From Chloroflexota bacterium (GTDB lineage: Bacteria > Chloroflexota > Anaerolineae > Anaerolineales > Villigracilaceae): a stretch of DNA of 64,000 nucleotides. Position numbers and translations under genes: made by a program. Within the stretch, counting starts at the first letter, position 1; every line of letters starts with the position of its first letter. The DNA is taken from NCBI GenBank assembly GCA_029782225.1, contig JAKOVF010000138.1, forward strand, positions 1-64,000. Reading direction: 5' to 3'. Under the pieces are notes generated by a model that saw nothing but the letters and a program-made list of their open reading frames with translations, made no database searches and was not told where the DNA came from. Of the stretch, positions 51,635-60,285 are shown one piece after another.

Positions 51635-52894
51635 ATGGACATAACTATGGATGAAATTGTTGTTGGCATAGATGTTGGCACGACAAAAGTCTGCACCCTG
51701 GTCGGGCGTGTGGAGGATGAAAAGTCCATCCGCATTCTCGGCGTGGGGATTGAACCGTCTGAGGGCATCCGCAAAGGCATCATCGTGGATCTCGGCGCGG
51801 CTTCGCAGGCGATTGCACGTTCGGTAGAAAAAGCTGAACAGACCTCCGGGCTGGAGGTCACCACAGCGCTGGTCAGCCTGGCGGGGGCTCACGTTGCCTC
51901 TGTGAATAGTCGTGGTGTGGCAGGCATACCGCATGGCATTATTGATGCAGTTGACGTGGCACGTGCTCTCGAACAAGCCCAGGCCGTTGCCATCCCGCAT
52001 GACCGCGAAATAGTGCACATCGTCCAGCGTGGTTTCAACGTGGATGGACAGGATGGCATCCGCATCCCGGTGGGAATGCATGGCTTCAAGCTCGAGGTCG
52101 AGACTCACATCATCACCGCCTCAGCCGCGACGGTGGATAACCTGCGTCAGTGTGTCGGTGCGGCGGGTGTGGAGATCCAGCAGTTCGTGTTGAATCCGCT
52201 TGCCTCGGCTGAAGTCGTCCTGAGCGAACACGAACGCGAGATGGGCGTGGCCGTCTGTGATATTGGCGGCGGGACGACAGACCTCGCCATTTATGTGGAT
52301 GGCGACGTCTGGCACACGATGGTCCTTGCAGTTGGTGGCAATCACATCACCCAGGATATTGCTCACGGACTGAGACTTCCCATTGCCCAGGCGGAGGAAG
52401 TGAAAAAACAGCAAGGCCATGCCGTTCGGTCCGAGGTAGGAAGCGAGGAGTACTTCACGATCCGGCCGTTTGGTGAAGACCACCCGGTCCAGATCAATCG
52501 CCAGGACCTCTCTCATATCATCGAAGCGAGAACGGAAGAAACCTTCCGCCTGATCCTGCAGGAGATCAAGCGCTCCGGTTATGACGGCCTCCTCCCGGCC
52601 GGCATGGTGCTGACAGGCGGCACATCTGCCCTGCCCGGCATCAAACGCATTGCATCTGAAGTGTTAGGGTTGCCAGTCAGAACCGCGCAACCCGATAATC
52701 TCACTGGTTTGATCGATAAACTCAACTCACCCGCGTTTTCAACAAGCGTTGGGCTATTGCGCTGGGCCGTGTCTATGAATGAACATGACCTTGCGTTTGG
52801 CAGCGGTGGACAACCCCATCGTCGCCGTTCGAAAGGAGAGAGCAATATGGATTTAGATGCAATCAAAAATTGGATAAAGCGATTATTGCCATAG
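51635..52894 (+). CDS. ftsA: Cell division protein FtsA
   Basis: A 419-residue actin-like ATPase that tethers FtsZ to the membrane. Phosphate-1 loop VVGIDVGTTKVCTLVG, the 1C domain around AGHVA/SVNSRGVAGIP, phosphate-2 loop AVCDIGGGTTDLAIY and adenosine motif VLTGGTSALPGI are present. The C-terminus has a Gly/basic linker followed by IKNWIKRLLP, the amphipathic membrane helix. Start at 51635 or the ATG 12 bases later. Confidence 0.95.
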   Translation: MDITMDEIVVGIDVGTTKVCTLVGRVEDEKSIRILGVGIEPSEGIRKGIIVDLGAASQAIARSVEKAEQTSGLEVTTALVSLAGAHVASVNSRGVAGIPHGIIDAVDVARALEQAQAVAIPHDREIVHIVQRGFNVDGQDGIRIPVGMHGFKLEVETHIITASAATVDNLRQCVGAAGVEIQQFVLNPLASAEVVLSEHEREMGVAVCDIGGGTTDLAIYVDGDVWHTMVLAVGGNHITQDIAHGLRLPIAQAEEVKKQQGHAVRSEVGSEEYFTIRPFGEDHPVQINRQDLSHIIEARTEETFRLILQEIKRSGYDGLLPAGMVLTGGTSALPGIKRIASEVLGLPVRTAQPDNLTGLIDKLNSPAFSTSVGLLRWAVSMNEHDLAFGSGGQPHRRRSKGESNMDLDAIKNWIKRLLP

Positions 52895-52897
52895 TCT

Positions 52898-52997
52898 TTC
52901 GCCCTGAGCGGAGGCTCCCGTGCATCCTGAGCTTGTCGAAGGATGAGGTTGAAGTAGCATGTACACTTCGACTCCCCTGCGCTCCGCTCAGAGCGAA
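52898..52997. repeat. 100-base inverted-repeat element between ftsA and ftsZ
   Basis: Sixteen-base ends TTCGCCCTGAGCGGAG (52898-52913) and CTCCGCTCAGAGCGAA (52982-52997) pair with one mismatch. Inside, CATCCT and AGGATG flank GAGCTTGTCGA, another stem. The CCTGAGCTTGTCGAAGG core is a widespread dispersed palindrome. It is MITE-like in layout but has no gene. Confidence 0.8.
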
Positions 52998-53085
52998 CCA
53001 CTAGTACCAAAGAATCTCTCTCCAGACCTTTTAAAAATCGTCATTCTCGTTTAAGATTGGCAACATTCCTTGCCAGGAGGAACAA

Positions 53086-54270
53086 ATGGACTCGAAACAA
53101 AGACATGTGCAACCGACGGAAGCATTCGCCCGCATCAAAGTCATCGGTGTTGGCGGCGGTGGACAGAATGCTGTCAACCGCATGATGGAAGAAGGCATTC
53201 AAGGCGTTGAATTTATTGCTTGTAATACGGACGCCCAGGCCCTTGCACTCTCAAAAGCCCCCGTGCGCGTGCGTCTCGGTGACAAACTTACGCGCGGCCT
53301 CGGTGCAGGCGGCGACCCTGAGGTCGGCCGCAAAGCCGCGGAAGAATCCGCCGACGAACTCTACAACGTGCTCAAAGGCGCGGACATGGTCTTCGTAACA
53401 TCAGGCATGGGCGGCGGAACCGGCACGGGCGCAGCGCCGGTCGTTTCACAGGTTTCGAAAGAATGCGGCGCGCTCACCATTGGCGTTGTAACTCGTCCAT
53501 TCACATTTGAAGGCGGTCGGCGTTCACAGGCCGCCGAGGCCGGCATCGCCAAGATGAAGGAGCACGCGCACACCCTCATCTCGATCCCCAACGACCGCCT
53601 GCTGCAAATCGCCGATAAAAAGTCCAGCCTGCAGGACGCCTTCCGCATGGCCGACGAAGTTCTGCACCAGGGCATCCAGGGCATCTCCGAACTCATCACC
53701 ATCCCTGGCCTCATCAACCTGGACTTCGCCGATGTGAAAGCCATCATGTCTGAAGGTGGCGCGGCGCTTATGGCAGTGGGTCGTGGTTCCGGCGACGAAC
53801 GCGCCAAGCAGGCCGCCGAGCAGGCCATCTCAAGTCAACTGCTCGACATCACGATCGACGGTGCGCGCGGCGTGCTCTTCAACGTAACCGGCGGCCCGAA
53901 CCTGACCCTCTTCGAGGTCAACCAGGCCGCGGCCATAATCCGTGAGACCGCTCATCCCGATGTCAACATGATCTTCGGTGCGGTGCTCGATCCGGACATG
54001 GGCGACGAGATCCGCGTGACGGTCATCGCGACCGGCTTTGAACGCTCCGGCGTTCCCCGACGCGCCCTCGAACGCCTCCCGCGGACCGAGAAAGCTGGTC
54101 CTGCTTCGACGCTGTATTCCAGCGCAGGCTCGACTCCGTTTATCCGCCCGACGGACTCCGTCAGCGTGGGCGCGGATGTGAAGCATACCGAATCCAGGCC
54201 AGCGGAATCCACGCCGAGCATCAACAGCGAAGACCTGGACATTCCAACGTTTTTGAGAAATAGACGCTAA
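53086..54270 (+). CDS. ftsZ: Cell division protein FtsZ
   Basis: A 394-residue tubulin-like GTPase forming the Z-ring. GTP-binding: [31 protein letters not shown] (the tubulin signature) and NFADVK-like [13 protein letters not shown]. The T7-loop synergy region and the C-terminal linker follow, ending in the conserved tail peptide [12 protein letters not shown] that binds FtsA and other partners. AGGAGG lies seven bases before the ATG. Last gene of the dcw cluster; a strong terminator follows. Confidence 0.98.
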   Translation: MDSKQRHVQPTEAFARIKVIGVGGGGQNAVNRMMEEGIQGVEFIACNTDAQALALSKAPVRVRLGDKLTRGLGAGGDPEVGRKAAEESADELYNVLKGADMVFVTSGMGGGTGTGAAPVVSQVSKECGALTIGVVTRPFTFEGGRRSQAAEAGIAKMKEHAHTLISIPNDRLLQIADKKSSLQDAFRMADEVLHQGIQGISELITIPGLINLDFADVKAIMSEGGAALMAVGRGSGDERAKQAAEQAISSQLLDITIDGARGVLFNVTGGPNLTLFEVNQAAAIIRETAHPDVNMIFGAVLDPDMGDEIRVTVIATGFERSGVPRRALERLPRTEKAGPASTLYSSAGSTPFIRPTDSVSVGADVKHTESRPAESTPSINSEDLDIPTFLRNRR

Positions 54271-54281
54271 GCCAGGCGATC

Positions 54282-54324
54282 AGGTCCCTGAAGACCCAAA
54301 AAGTCTTCAGGGACCTTTGTTTTG
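54282..54324 (+). terminator. Terminator of the dcw cluster
   Basis: AGGTCCCTGAAGAC (54282-54295 region) pairs perfectly with GTCTTCAGGGACCT (54303-54316), followed by TTGTTTT. Confidence 0.95.
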
Positions 54325-54330
54325 GTCATC

Positions 54331-54392
54331 GCGAGCAGAGCGAAGCAATCTCGCATTTAGCGGGATGATCGCCTTGTGAGGATGATTGCTTC
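54331..54392. repeat. Dispersed GCGAAGCAATC-type repeat
   Basis: GCGAGCAGAGCGAAGCAATC (54331-54350) and GATTGCTTC (54384-54392) form an imperfect inverted pair typical of a dispersed intergenic repeat. Confidence 0.5.
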
Positions 54393-54453
54393 ATTAGGGG
54401 ATTTCATCTACATCCTCTGTATCTTCCCTTCTTCAAAAAAGAAACATGTATGC

Positions 54454-54459
54454 TAAAAT
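54454..54459 (+). promoter_or_regulatory. -10 box six bases before a start codon
   Basis: TAAAAT is followed by six bases and the ATG at 54466; no ribosome site is visible, consistent with a leaderless message. Confidence 0.45.
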
Positions 54460-54465
54460 AAAATC

Positions 54466-54885
54466 ATGAAAGCTGAGCTTCCCAAACCCGAACATTTTTC
54501 ATACGAGATTCATCGTAAGCAGATAGGTAGACAGGTCATTTTGCCGGTGATCCTGGCAGGGGTAGTGATGGTTGCCATGATCGTGCTCATCAGCATCGCC
54601 ACCTTCCGGGATGGCGGGGACGTTGGCCGCTGGGCAGCCATCTCGACAATCTGGCTTGTCATCCCTGTAATCATCGTTGGACTGATTGGCCTGGCAGTCC
54701 TCATTGGCCTGATCTACGTCCTCGCAAAATTATTGGGCATCCTCCCGACCTATACGGGAATAGCCCAGGATTATGTTTACCTGGCACACAGCTACGTCAT
54801 CAAAGCCGCAGATATGGCGGCTCAGCCCATCATCGGCTTGAACGGGATCATTGGAACGGTCAAGGCATTTTTCGGAAGGAAATAG
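54466..54885 (+). CDS. Small membrane protein, function unknown
   Basis: A 139-residue protein with two transmembrane helices (about 25-48 and 60-85) and a polar, helical C-terminus (DYVYLAHSYVIKAADMAAQPIIGLNGIIGTVKAFFGR). I do not recognise the family. The next small membrane-protein gene begins three bases after its stop, so they are one operon. Confidence 0.65.
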   Translation: MKAELPKPEHFSYEIHRKQIGRQVILPVILAGVVMVAMIVLISIATFRDGGDVGRWAAISTIWLVIPVIIVGLIGLAVLIGLIYVLAKLLGILPTYTGIAQDYVYLAHSYVIKAADMAAQPIIGLNGIIGTVKAFFGRK

Positions 54886-54888
54886 AAA

Positions 54889-55086
54889 ATGCAGAACAAA
54901 ACTACAACACTGCTCACTGGCGCATTGATCGGTGCAGTCACTGGCCTGGTCGCAGCCATGCTGCTCACCCGGCGTGCAGATAAGAACGAAAACGGGACCG
55001 CCATCACCACGGGTGAAGGACTGAAGCTCGGAGTCATGATCTTTGGATTATTGAGGGCAATTGCAAGTTTGGGTGATGACAAGTAA
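54889..55086 (+). CDS. Small one-helix membrane protein
   Basis: A 65-residue protein, with a glycine-rich helix (TLLTGALIGAVTGLVAAMLL, about 7-26) resembling YtxH-type proteins, then a charged turn and a second hydrophobic patch (LKLGVMIFGLLRAIASLG). It follows the two-helix protein in the same operon. Function unknown. Confidence 0.6.
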   Translation: MQNKTTTLLTGALIGAVTGLVAAMLLTRRADKNENGTAITTGEGLKLGVMIFGLLRAIASLGDDK

Positions 55087-55093
55087 TATGGCC

Positions 55094-55121
55094 TGGAGGC
55101 CCTAGCGGCCTCCAATGTTTT
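55094..55121 (+). terminator. Terminator after the small membrane-protein pair
   Basis: TGGAGGCC (55094-55101) pairs with GGCCTCCA (55107-55114), followed by ATGTTTT. Confidence 0.75.
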
Positions 55122-55188
55122 GATTCACTGCGCATCGGGGAACTGAACGAGTCAGTCTTGATTTTCCCACAAGCTAGAACAAATGAAC

Positions 55189-55194
55189 TATAAT
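55189..55194 (+). promoter_or_regulatory. -10 box before the glycosylase-like gene
   Basis: TATAAT ends 16 bases before the ATG at 55211, giving a leader of about ten bases without a ribosome site. Confidence 0.4.
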
Positions 55195-55210
55195 CGCCGA
55201 AATACCGGTT

Positions 55211-56473
55211 ATGGATACAATTTCCACACTTACTTTTCGTAGATTCCTCCTGGGTCGGCAGGGACTTTGGCCGGGCCGCCGCTTTAAAGGCGCCCGCGGC
55301 GTCGAAGCGGCGTTACATCAAATGGATATGCTTCAGCTTGATCCACTGAACATTGGAGCGCGCAGCCAGGACATTGCCATGTATGGCCGTGTGCTGGATT
55401 ACAGGCCGGAGTATCTTTACAAGATGGCCTACGAACGGCGCAGAGCCTTCGATTACGGCGGCTGGCTGTGCATGTACCCAATGAGCGAGTTTCCATACTG
55501 GCGCCTGCACATGAAACATCGCGAAGAAAAGGGAATGCGCTGGGAGGCCTACACTCACCCGCCCGATGAACTCCTACAATTCATTCTCAGGGAGTTGAAA
55601 GCCAATGGTCCACTCGGCAACCGCGACTTCGAGGGGAACCGCGTCAAAGCGTGGAGTTATCGCGGGCGCAAGGAAACGTCAATTGCGCTATTTTATTTGT
55701 GGCTGATCGGCAAGGTGATGATCTCGAACCGGAAGGGCTTCGACCGCATCTATGATTTGACCGAGCGCGTAATTCCCGATGAATTCAATTACGTCAGGTC
55801 CGCAGCAGAGGCAGAAGATTTCTTTGGGCTGAAGTCCATTTCGCATTTGGGGATCGCGCGGGAGAGTGGCTGGCGGACAAATCTTGCATACTTTATCCAT
55901 CGCGATGTCTCACGCGAGGAAGCCAAAGGACGTATCGAGAGGTTGATAGAGCAGGGCTCTATCGCCCGCATCAGTGTGGAAGGCTCAAAGGATAACTATC
56001 TTATCCTAAACAGCGACCGGGCTTATCTCGCCGAATTGGAAGCGGGGCGCGTGCCTAAAGCATGGAAACCGGTCGGACCGTCCACTGAACAGGAAGTCAC
56101 ATTCCTTGCGCCGCTGGATATGGTCAGCGCGAGAGGGCGGGCGAAGAGGGTCTTTGATTTTGAATATTTATGGGAAGTGTATAAGCCGGTCCACTTGCGC
56201 CGTTGGGGATATTACAACCTGCCGGTTTTATACGGCGATGATCTCGTGGCACGGATCGACCCGAAGCTGGACCGCACGACGGGCACGCTTCATATCCTCG
56301 GCTTCTGGCCGGAGGATGACGCTCCGAAGAACGGAGCTTATGCAATTGCACTTGGAAATGGTCTGAAACGATTTGCAGACATGGCCGGCGCAAAGAGAGT
56401 GGATGTGAGTTCGATCAAGCCGGTGAAGTTGAGGGCGGAGGTAAAGAGAATATTAAGCAGTGATTCGCGTTGA
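55211..56473 (+). CDS. YcaQ/AlkZ-like winged-helix DNA glycosylase
   Basis: A 420-residue protein of the HTH_42 family. Its catalytic motif is Q-x-D in MDMLQLDPLNIGARSQD (about residues 35-51); the family includes AlkZ, which removes azinomycin crosslinks, and E. coli YcaQ, which unhooks crosslinks. Three winged-helix units and a beta-barrel are expected; RRAFDYGGWLCMYPM and the C-terminal LRRWGYYNLPVLYGDDLVARIDPKLDR are typical family stretches. It stands alone, with its promoter close to the ATG. Substrate lesion not readable. Confidence 0.85.
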   Translation: MDTISTLTFRRFLLGRQGLWPGRRFKGARGVEAALHQMDMLQLDPLNIGARSQDIAMYGRVLDYRPEYLYKMAYERRRAFDYGGWLCMYPMSEFPYWRLHMKHREEKGMRWEAYTHPPDELLQFILRELKANGPLGNRDFEGNRVKAWSYRGRKETSIALFYLWLIGKVMISNRKGFDRIYDLTERVIPDEFNYVRSAAEAEDFFGLKSISHLGIARESGWRTNLAYFIHRDVSREEAKGRIERLIEQGSIARISVEGSKDNYLILNSDRAYLAELEAGRVPKAWKPVGPSTEQEVTFLAPLDMVSARGRAKRVFDFEYLWEVYKPVHLRRWGYYNLPVLYGDDLVARIDPKLDRTTGTLHILGFWPEDDAPKNGAYAIALGNGLKRFADMAGAKRVDVSSIKPVKLRAEVKRILSSDSR

Positions 56474-56563
56474 GCGGAACGAGCCAACAGGCGTGCGAAG
56501 TCGAAACGCAATGTAAATCATCCACCGCCCTTCGACTGCATTGCACTCCACTCAGGACGAAAT
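56466..56563. repeat. Degenerate inverted repeat behind the glycosylase gene
   Basis: TTCGCGTTGAGCGGAACG (from 56466) partly pairs with CTCCACTCAGGACGAA (56545-56560), and CGAAGTCGAAACGCAATG partly pairs with CTTCGACTGCATTGC. The layout is that of the element between ftsA and ftsZ, but degenerate. Confidence 0.5.
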
Positions 56564-57730
56564 CCGTCCTTTCAAATTACTCTCGTTGAACGGCCCCGGT
56601 TCCAGCATAAGCGCACGGGCCTCGTCCACCTTTTTCCAGACGTTCCATAGAATCACACCAGCCACGCGGCTTTGGTCAAGATAATAGATAACACCCTTCT
56701 TATAGGGCTCCTCCCAATCGAAGATAATATCCATGTCACTGCGCAGCTCCCCAACAGCCTCATATCCCAGATCGAATAGATCAGAATAAAACATTGGCGT
56801 ATGAGAATAGACCTCATTTGCGCCCGCCATATTTCGCCCCGCGAGCTTCCCCATTTTTAGCGCGTTGTCTTCGTGTTCTACGCGAGTGCGCTTTCCCAGT
56901 GCAGAATGGACAAAGTTCGCCACATCGCCGGCCGCATAGATATTCGAAACCGGCGTCCGTAACTCTCCATCTACGACAATGCCGTTCTCAACCTGCAAAC
57001 CCGCCGCCTCTGCCAGCCCGACATTGGGTTTAATTCCGATCCCGGCCACCACTCCGTCCACCTCGAATTCGCGACCGTTTCCAGTACGGATCTTGAAGCG
57101 GCCGTCCTTTGCGTCCATGCTCACGACAGAATCGCCTGATACGACCTCGACACCCTTATCAAGATAATATTGATTCAAGAAATGGGCCAGATCGCCGGGA
57201 AAAACCCTGCCCCCGATCGCATCATCCAGAAAAACCAGCGTGACCTTGCGGCCAAACATGGTCAATGCAGCAGCAATTTCTGAGCCGATGAATCCGCCGC
57301 CGATCACCAGGAAGCGTTCTTTTGCCTCCGCCAGGGCGCGCAAACGCAGATAATCCTGAAGGGTGCGAAAATAGATGACATTATCCTCTCCCACCGACAA
57401 ACGACTCGGCTTACCGCCGGTCGCCAGCAATAGTTTATCGTAAGCATATTCTTCGCCGCGATCGTCAAGGACGCGGTTGTTTCCGGGATCCAGCGAAGTA
57501 ATTTTATGCCCTAGCTGCAGATCCACGCCTTCTAGCGGCGTATTACGCCAGACCTTTTCCAGCGGACGCCCTTTCCACATTCCCTTTGAAAGATTGGGCC
57601 GCGTGTAGGGGGGATCCGGCTCCATGCTAAACATGCAGATCGAGCCGTTGGGATCAAGTTCACGAATGCCACGCACCGCCGCGTCCGCTGTCATCCCGCC
57701 CCCTACAATAAAATACTTGTAATGTTTCAT
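56552..57730 (-). CDS. FAD/NAD(P)-dependent oxidoreductase, ferredoxin-reductase/AIF type
   Basis: A 392-residue flavoprotein. First Rossmann motif YFIVGGGMTADAAVRGI (FAD), PYTRPNLSKGMWKG, LLLATGG, the NAD(P)-binding FLVIGGGFIGSEIAAAL, and the FAD-binding aspartate in NIYAAGDVANF. The C-terminal domain is of the reductase type. It would transfer electrons from NADH to a ferredoxin, rubredoxin or Rieske-type partner; none lies adjacent. It follows the RlmI-like gene on the same strand after 51 bases. Confidence 0.9.
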   Translation of the reverse strand: MKHYKYFIVGGGMTADAAVRGIRELDPNGSICMFSMEPDPPYTRPNLSKGMWKGRPLEKVWRNTPLEGVDLQLGHKITSLDPGNNRVLDDRGEEYAYDKLLLATGGKPSRLSVGEDNVIYFRTLQDYLRLRALAEAKERFLVIGGGFIGSEIAAALTMFGRKVTLVFLDDAIGGRVFPGDLAHFLNQYYLDKGVEVVSGDSVVSMDAKDGRFKIRTGNGREFEVDGVVAGIGIKPNVGLAEAAGLQVENGIVVDGELRTPVSNIYAAGDVANFVHSALGKRTRVEHEDNALKMGKLAGRNMAGANEVYSHTPMFYSDLFDLGYEAVGELRSDMDIIFDWEEPYKKGVIYYLDQSRVAGVILWNVWKKVDEARALMLEPGPFNESNLKGRISS

Positions 57731-57781
57731 TGCTCACTCCTGGAACAAGAATGACTATGTAGTATGGTTTTTTGACGCCGC

Positions 57782-58960
57782 CTACCTCCGCAAACATACC
57801 AGACCCTTGAGATATAGGGCCTCAGGGAAACTCAAGCTGACCGGATGATCCACATCCTGAGATAGATGCTCGACGATTTGCGCTTCGACACCTGCATCGA
57901 GAGCGGCTCCCGCTATGATTTTCTGGAACAGCGCTGCATCCACTCCCCCCGAACACGAAAACGTGACCAGCATTCCGCTCGGTCTCAGCAGCTTGAACGC
58001 CAGCAAATTGATATCCTTGTAGGCACGGGCCGCGCGGTCGACTTGGGCTGACGTTGGAGCAAATTTAGGCGGATCGAGGATAATCATATCGAAGGAGCGG
58101 GCTTCATCGCGGAATTTTCTCAGGACTTGAAATACATCTCCTGCGAGTGTTGAGTGGCGCTCCTTGGGCAGATGATTGAGCACGACATTCTGCTTGCAGA
58201 GTTCAATAGCATCCGCTGAAGAGTCCGCCGATAAAACGGACTTCGCTCCCCCCCTCAAGGCATTAACGCTGAAACCGCCGGTATAGGAAAAACAATCCAA
58301 AACATCCTTATCCTTCGCCAGCTCATGCACACGCTGACGATTCGCGCGCTGGTCGAGGTAGAAGCCGGTCTTGTGGCCCGATTCAAAATTGACGAGAAAC
58401 TTTAATCCGTGCTCGTTGATTGCTAATTGAGTAACAGGCGAACCGCGCAGGATACCCGTGACAGATGGCAAACCCTCAAGTTCGCGGACATCGGCATCGG
58501 AACGCTCGTATATGTTTTTGAGACTGGTCTCTTCAAGCAGAAGATCAGCGAAGGTCTCCTTCCAATACTCGGAACCGGTGGTCAAAGATTGTAAGACGAG
58601 CACACCGCCATAGCGATCCACAATGAGCCCGGGGATACCATCGGATTCGGCATAGATTAACCGATAAGCATCCGTATCCTGGAGAGAGAGCAACGATTGA
58701 CGAGTGGCAAGTGCGGCGCGGATTCTCTTGCGGAAGAATTCCCTGTCAACGGGCTCGTCGTTGAAGGTCCATACTCGGGCGCGGATTTGCGAGTGAGGGG
58801 AATAGGATGCCCGAGCGAGGAACTGTCCATTTGACGAGAGCAGGTCAACGGTCGAGCCGGAAGCGGGTTCTTGATCCACACGATGGATCGCACCGGAGAA
58901 CACCCAGGGATGGCGACGAAGCAATGATTTTTCACGGCCAGGTTTGAGGATAATCGACAT
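57782..58960 (-). CDS. rlmI: 23S rRNA m5C methyltransferase RlmI-like
   Basis: A 392-residue SAM-dependent methyltransferase. The N-terminal 75 residues form the PUA domain (HPWVFSGAIHRVDQEPASG), then IYAESDGIPGLIVDRYG and the Methyltrans_SAM core: YLDQRANR, DVLDCFSYTGGFSVNAL (SAM loop), ILDPPKFA and FSCSGGVDAALF with the catalytic cysteine. E. coli RlmI methylates C1962 of 23S rRNA. A shorter paralogue without the PUA domain lies at 35377-36315. Confidence 0.92.
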   Translation of the reverse strand: MSIILKPGREKSLLRRHPWVFSGAIHRVDQEPASGSTVDLLSSNGQFLARASYSPHSQIRARVWTFNDEPVDREFFRKRIRAALATRQSLLSLQDTDAYRLIYAESDGIPGLIVDRYGGVLVLQSLTTGSEYWKETFADLLLEETSLKNIYERSDADVRELEGLPSVTGILRGSPVTQLAINEHGLKFLVNFESGHKTGFYLDQRANRQRVHELAKDKDVLDCFSYTGGFSVNALRGGAKSVLSADSSADAIELCKQNVVLNHLPKERHSTLAGDVFQVLRKFRDEARSFDMIILDPPKFAPTSAQVDRAARAYKDINLLAFKLLRPSGMLVTFSCSGGVDAALFQKIIAGAALDAGVEAQIVEHLSQDVDHPVSLSFPEALYLKGLVCLRR

Positions 58961-58983
58961 TACACTATCTTACCGCAAAAGCT

Positions 58984-58989
58984 TATAAT
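58984..58989 (+). promoter_or_regulatory. -10 box six bases before a start codon
   Basis: TATAAT, followed by CAATTT and the ATG at 58996; consistent with leaderless transcription. Confidence 0.55.
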
Positions 58990-58995
58990 CAATTT

Positions 58996-60285
58996 ATGTC
59001 AGTGCATATGCGGCTGAATTCGTATTTATTGCCCGTGCTGACAGTTGGGGCAGTCCTCATGGAAGTGCTCGATCCGTCCATGATCTGGCGGGCGTTGGTG
59101 ATCGTGTTTGGCGGCATGTGGCTGATCGGATGGTTCTGGGCACGGTCACTGAAGAATCATTTGCGGTTGACGCGCGAAATGCGTTTTCTTTGGACACAGG
59201 TGGGAGATCGACTCCAGGAGCAATTTACACTGATCAACAAGGGAATATTGCCAGCCACATGGATTGAGCTGGTGGATCATTCCACTCTGCCGGGGTACTC
59301 GGCCGCGCGTGCGATCAGCGCGGATAGCAGGGAAACGAATGTATGGCGCACTACCGGTGTTTGCGCACGGCGCGGTATTTACCAGTTGGGCGGCACAACC
59401 TTGAGAAGCGGCGATCCATTTGGGATTTATACAGTTGAGATTTCCCAGCCTGAAAGCTCAAAGATGGTTGTGATGCCGCCCGTCGTCGCGCTGTCTTCCG
59501 TTGAGATCATGCCCGCCGGCGGAACCGGTGAGGGCCGTCCGCGTCCCAATGTGGTCGAGCAAACGGTCAATGCTTCGAGCATCCGTGAATACATGCAAGG
59601 CGACAGCCTGAAGATGATCCATTGGCCCTCGACCGCACGACACCATAAGTTTTACACACGTTTGATGGATGGTTCGCCGGCAGGCAACTGGTGGATTGCC
59701 ATGGATGTGGATGCCAGTGTCCAGGCCGGGGACGACCCTGAGTCCACGATTGAGCTTGGCGTGATCCTTGCCGCCTCTCTCATGGACCGAGGGATGCGCG
59801 CCCACTACTCGGTCGGTCTGCTGGCAAGCGGGGCACAGACGGCGTGGATTCCGCCGAGGTACGGAGAGCAGCATCGTTTGGAAATCCTGCGCGCGCTGGC
59901 GCTGGTTGAGCGAGGTCACATGCCTCTGGCGGAATTGATCGAACGCGCCACGCCGGCGCTCGGCCAGCGGAACAGTTTCATTATTATTACGCCTTCCGTA
60001 TCCAGTGATTGGATCAGCGCTCTTCCGCGTTTGCAGCAGCGCGGCATCCGTCCTACCGTGCTCTTGATGGACCCGGCTTCCTTCGGCGCTCCTCAACGTG
60101 CAGACTCCCTTGCCGGGATCCTCGCTGACATGGGAATCCCTCGCTTCATCCTCGACCGGAGCCTGCTCAAACAACCTGAAGCTCACCCCGGCTGGCGCGG
60201 ACAGTGGGAATGGCGCATTACGCCAACGGGCAAAGCCATCCCGGTCCGCCTGCCGGGAGATCTCTCATGGAAAAGGTTGGGCTGA
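58996..60285 (+). CDS. DUF58 protein
   Basis: A 429-residue protein. Two transmembrane helices near the N-terminus (about 8-45), a beta-rich middle (DSRETNVWRTTGVCARRGIYQLGGTTLRSGDPFGIY) and the DUF58 core (NASSIREYMQGDSLKMIHWPSTARHHKFYTRLMDGSP, with the family's R-x-Y-x-x-G-D-x-x-x-x-I-x-W motif) followed by a von-Willebrand-A-like C-terminal part. DUF58 proteins usually occur with MoxR ATPases or transglutaminase-like membrane proteins. Here the next gene is a transglutaminase-like protein overlapping by one base, so they are coupled. The role is envelope assembly or protein maturation. Confidence 0.88.
   Translation: MSVHMRLNSYLLPVLTVGAVLMEVLDPSMIWRALVIVFGGMWLIGWFWARSLKNHLRLTREMRFLWTQVGDRLQEQFTLINKGILPATWIELVDHSTLPGYSAARAISADSRETNVWRTTGVCARRGIYQLGGTTLRSGDPFGIYTVEISQPESSKMVVMPPVVALSSVEIMPAGGTGEGRPRPNVVEQTVNASSIREYMQGDSLKMIHWPSTARHHKFYTRLMDGSPAGNWWIAMDVDASVQAGDDPESTIELGVILAASLMDRGMRAHYSVGLLASGAQTAWIPPRYGEQHRLEILRALALVERGHMPLAELIERATPALGQRNSFIIITPSVSSDWISALPRLQQRGIRPTVLLMDPASFGAPQRADSLAGILADMGIPRFILDRSLLKQPEAHPGWRGQWEWRITPTGKAIPVRLPGDLSWKRLG

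Noticed and set aside
56466-56563. Terminator for the convergent glycosylase and oxidoreductase genes
   Set aside because: The pairing is imperfect and long-range with no T-run; it fits a degenerate dispersed repeat better.
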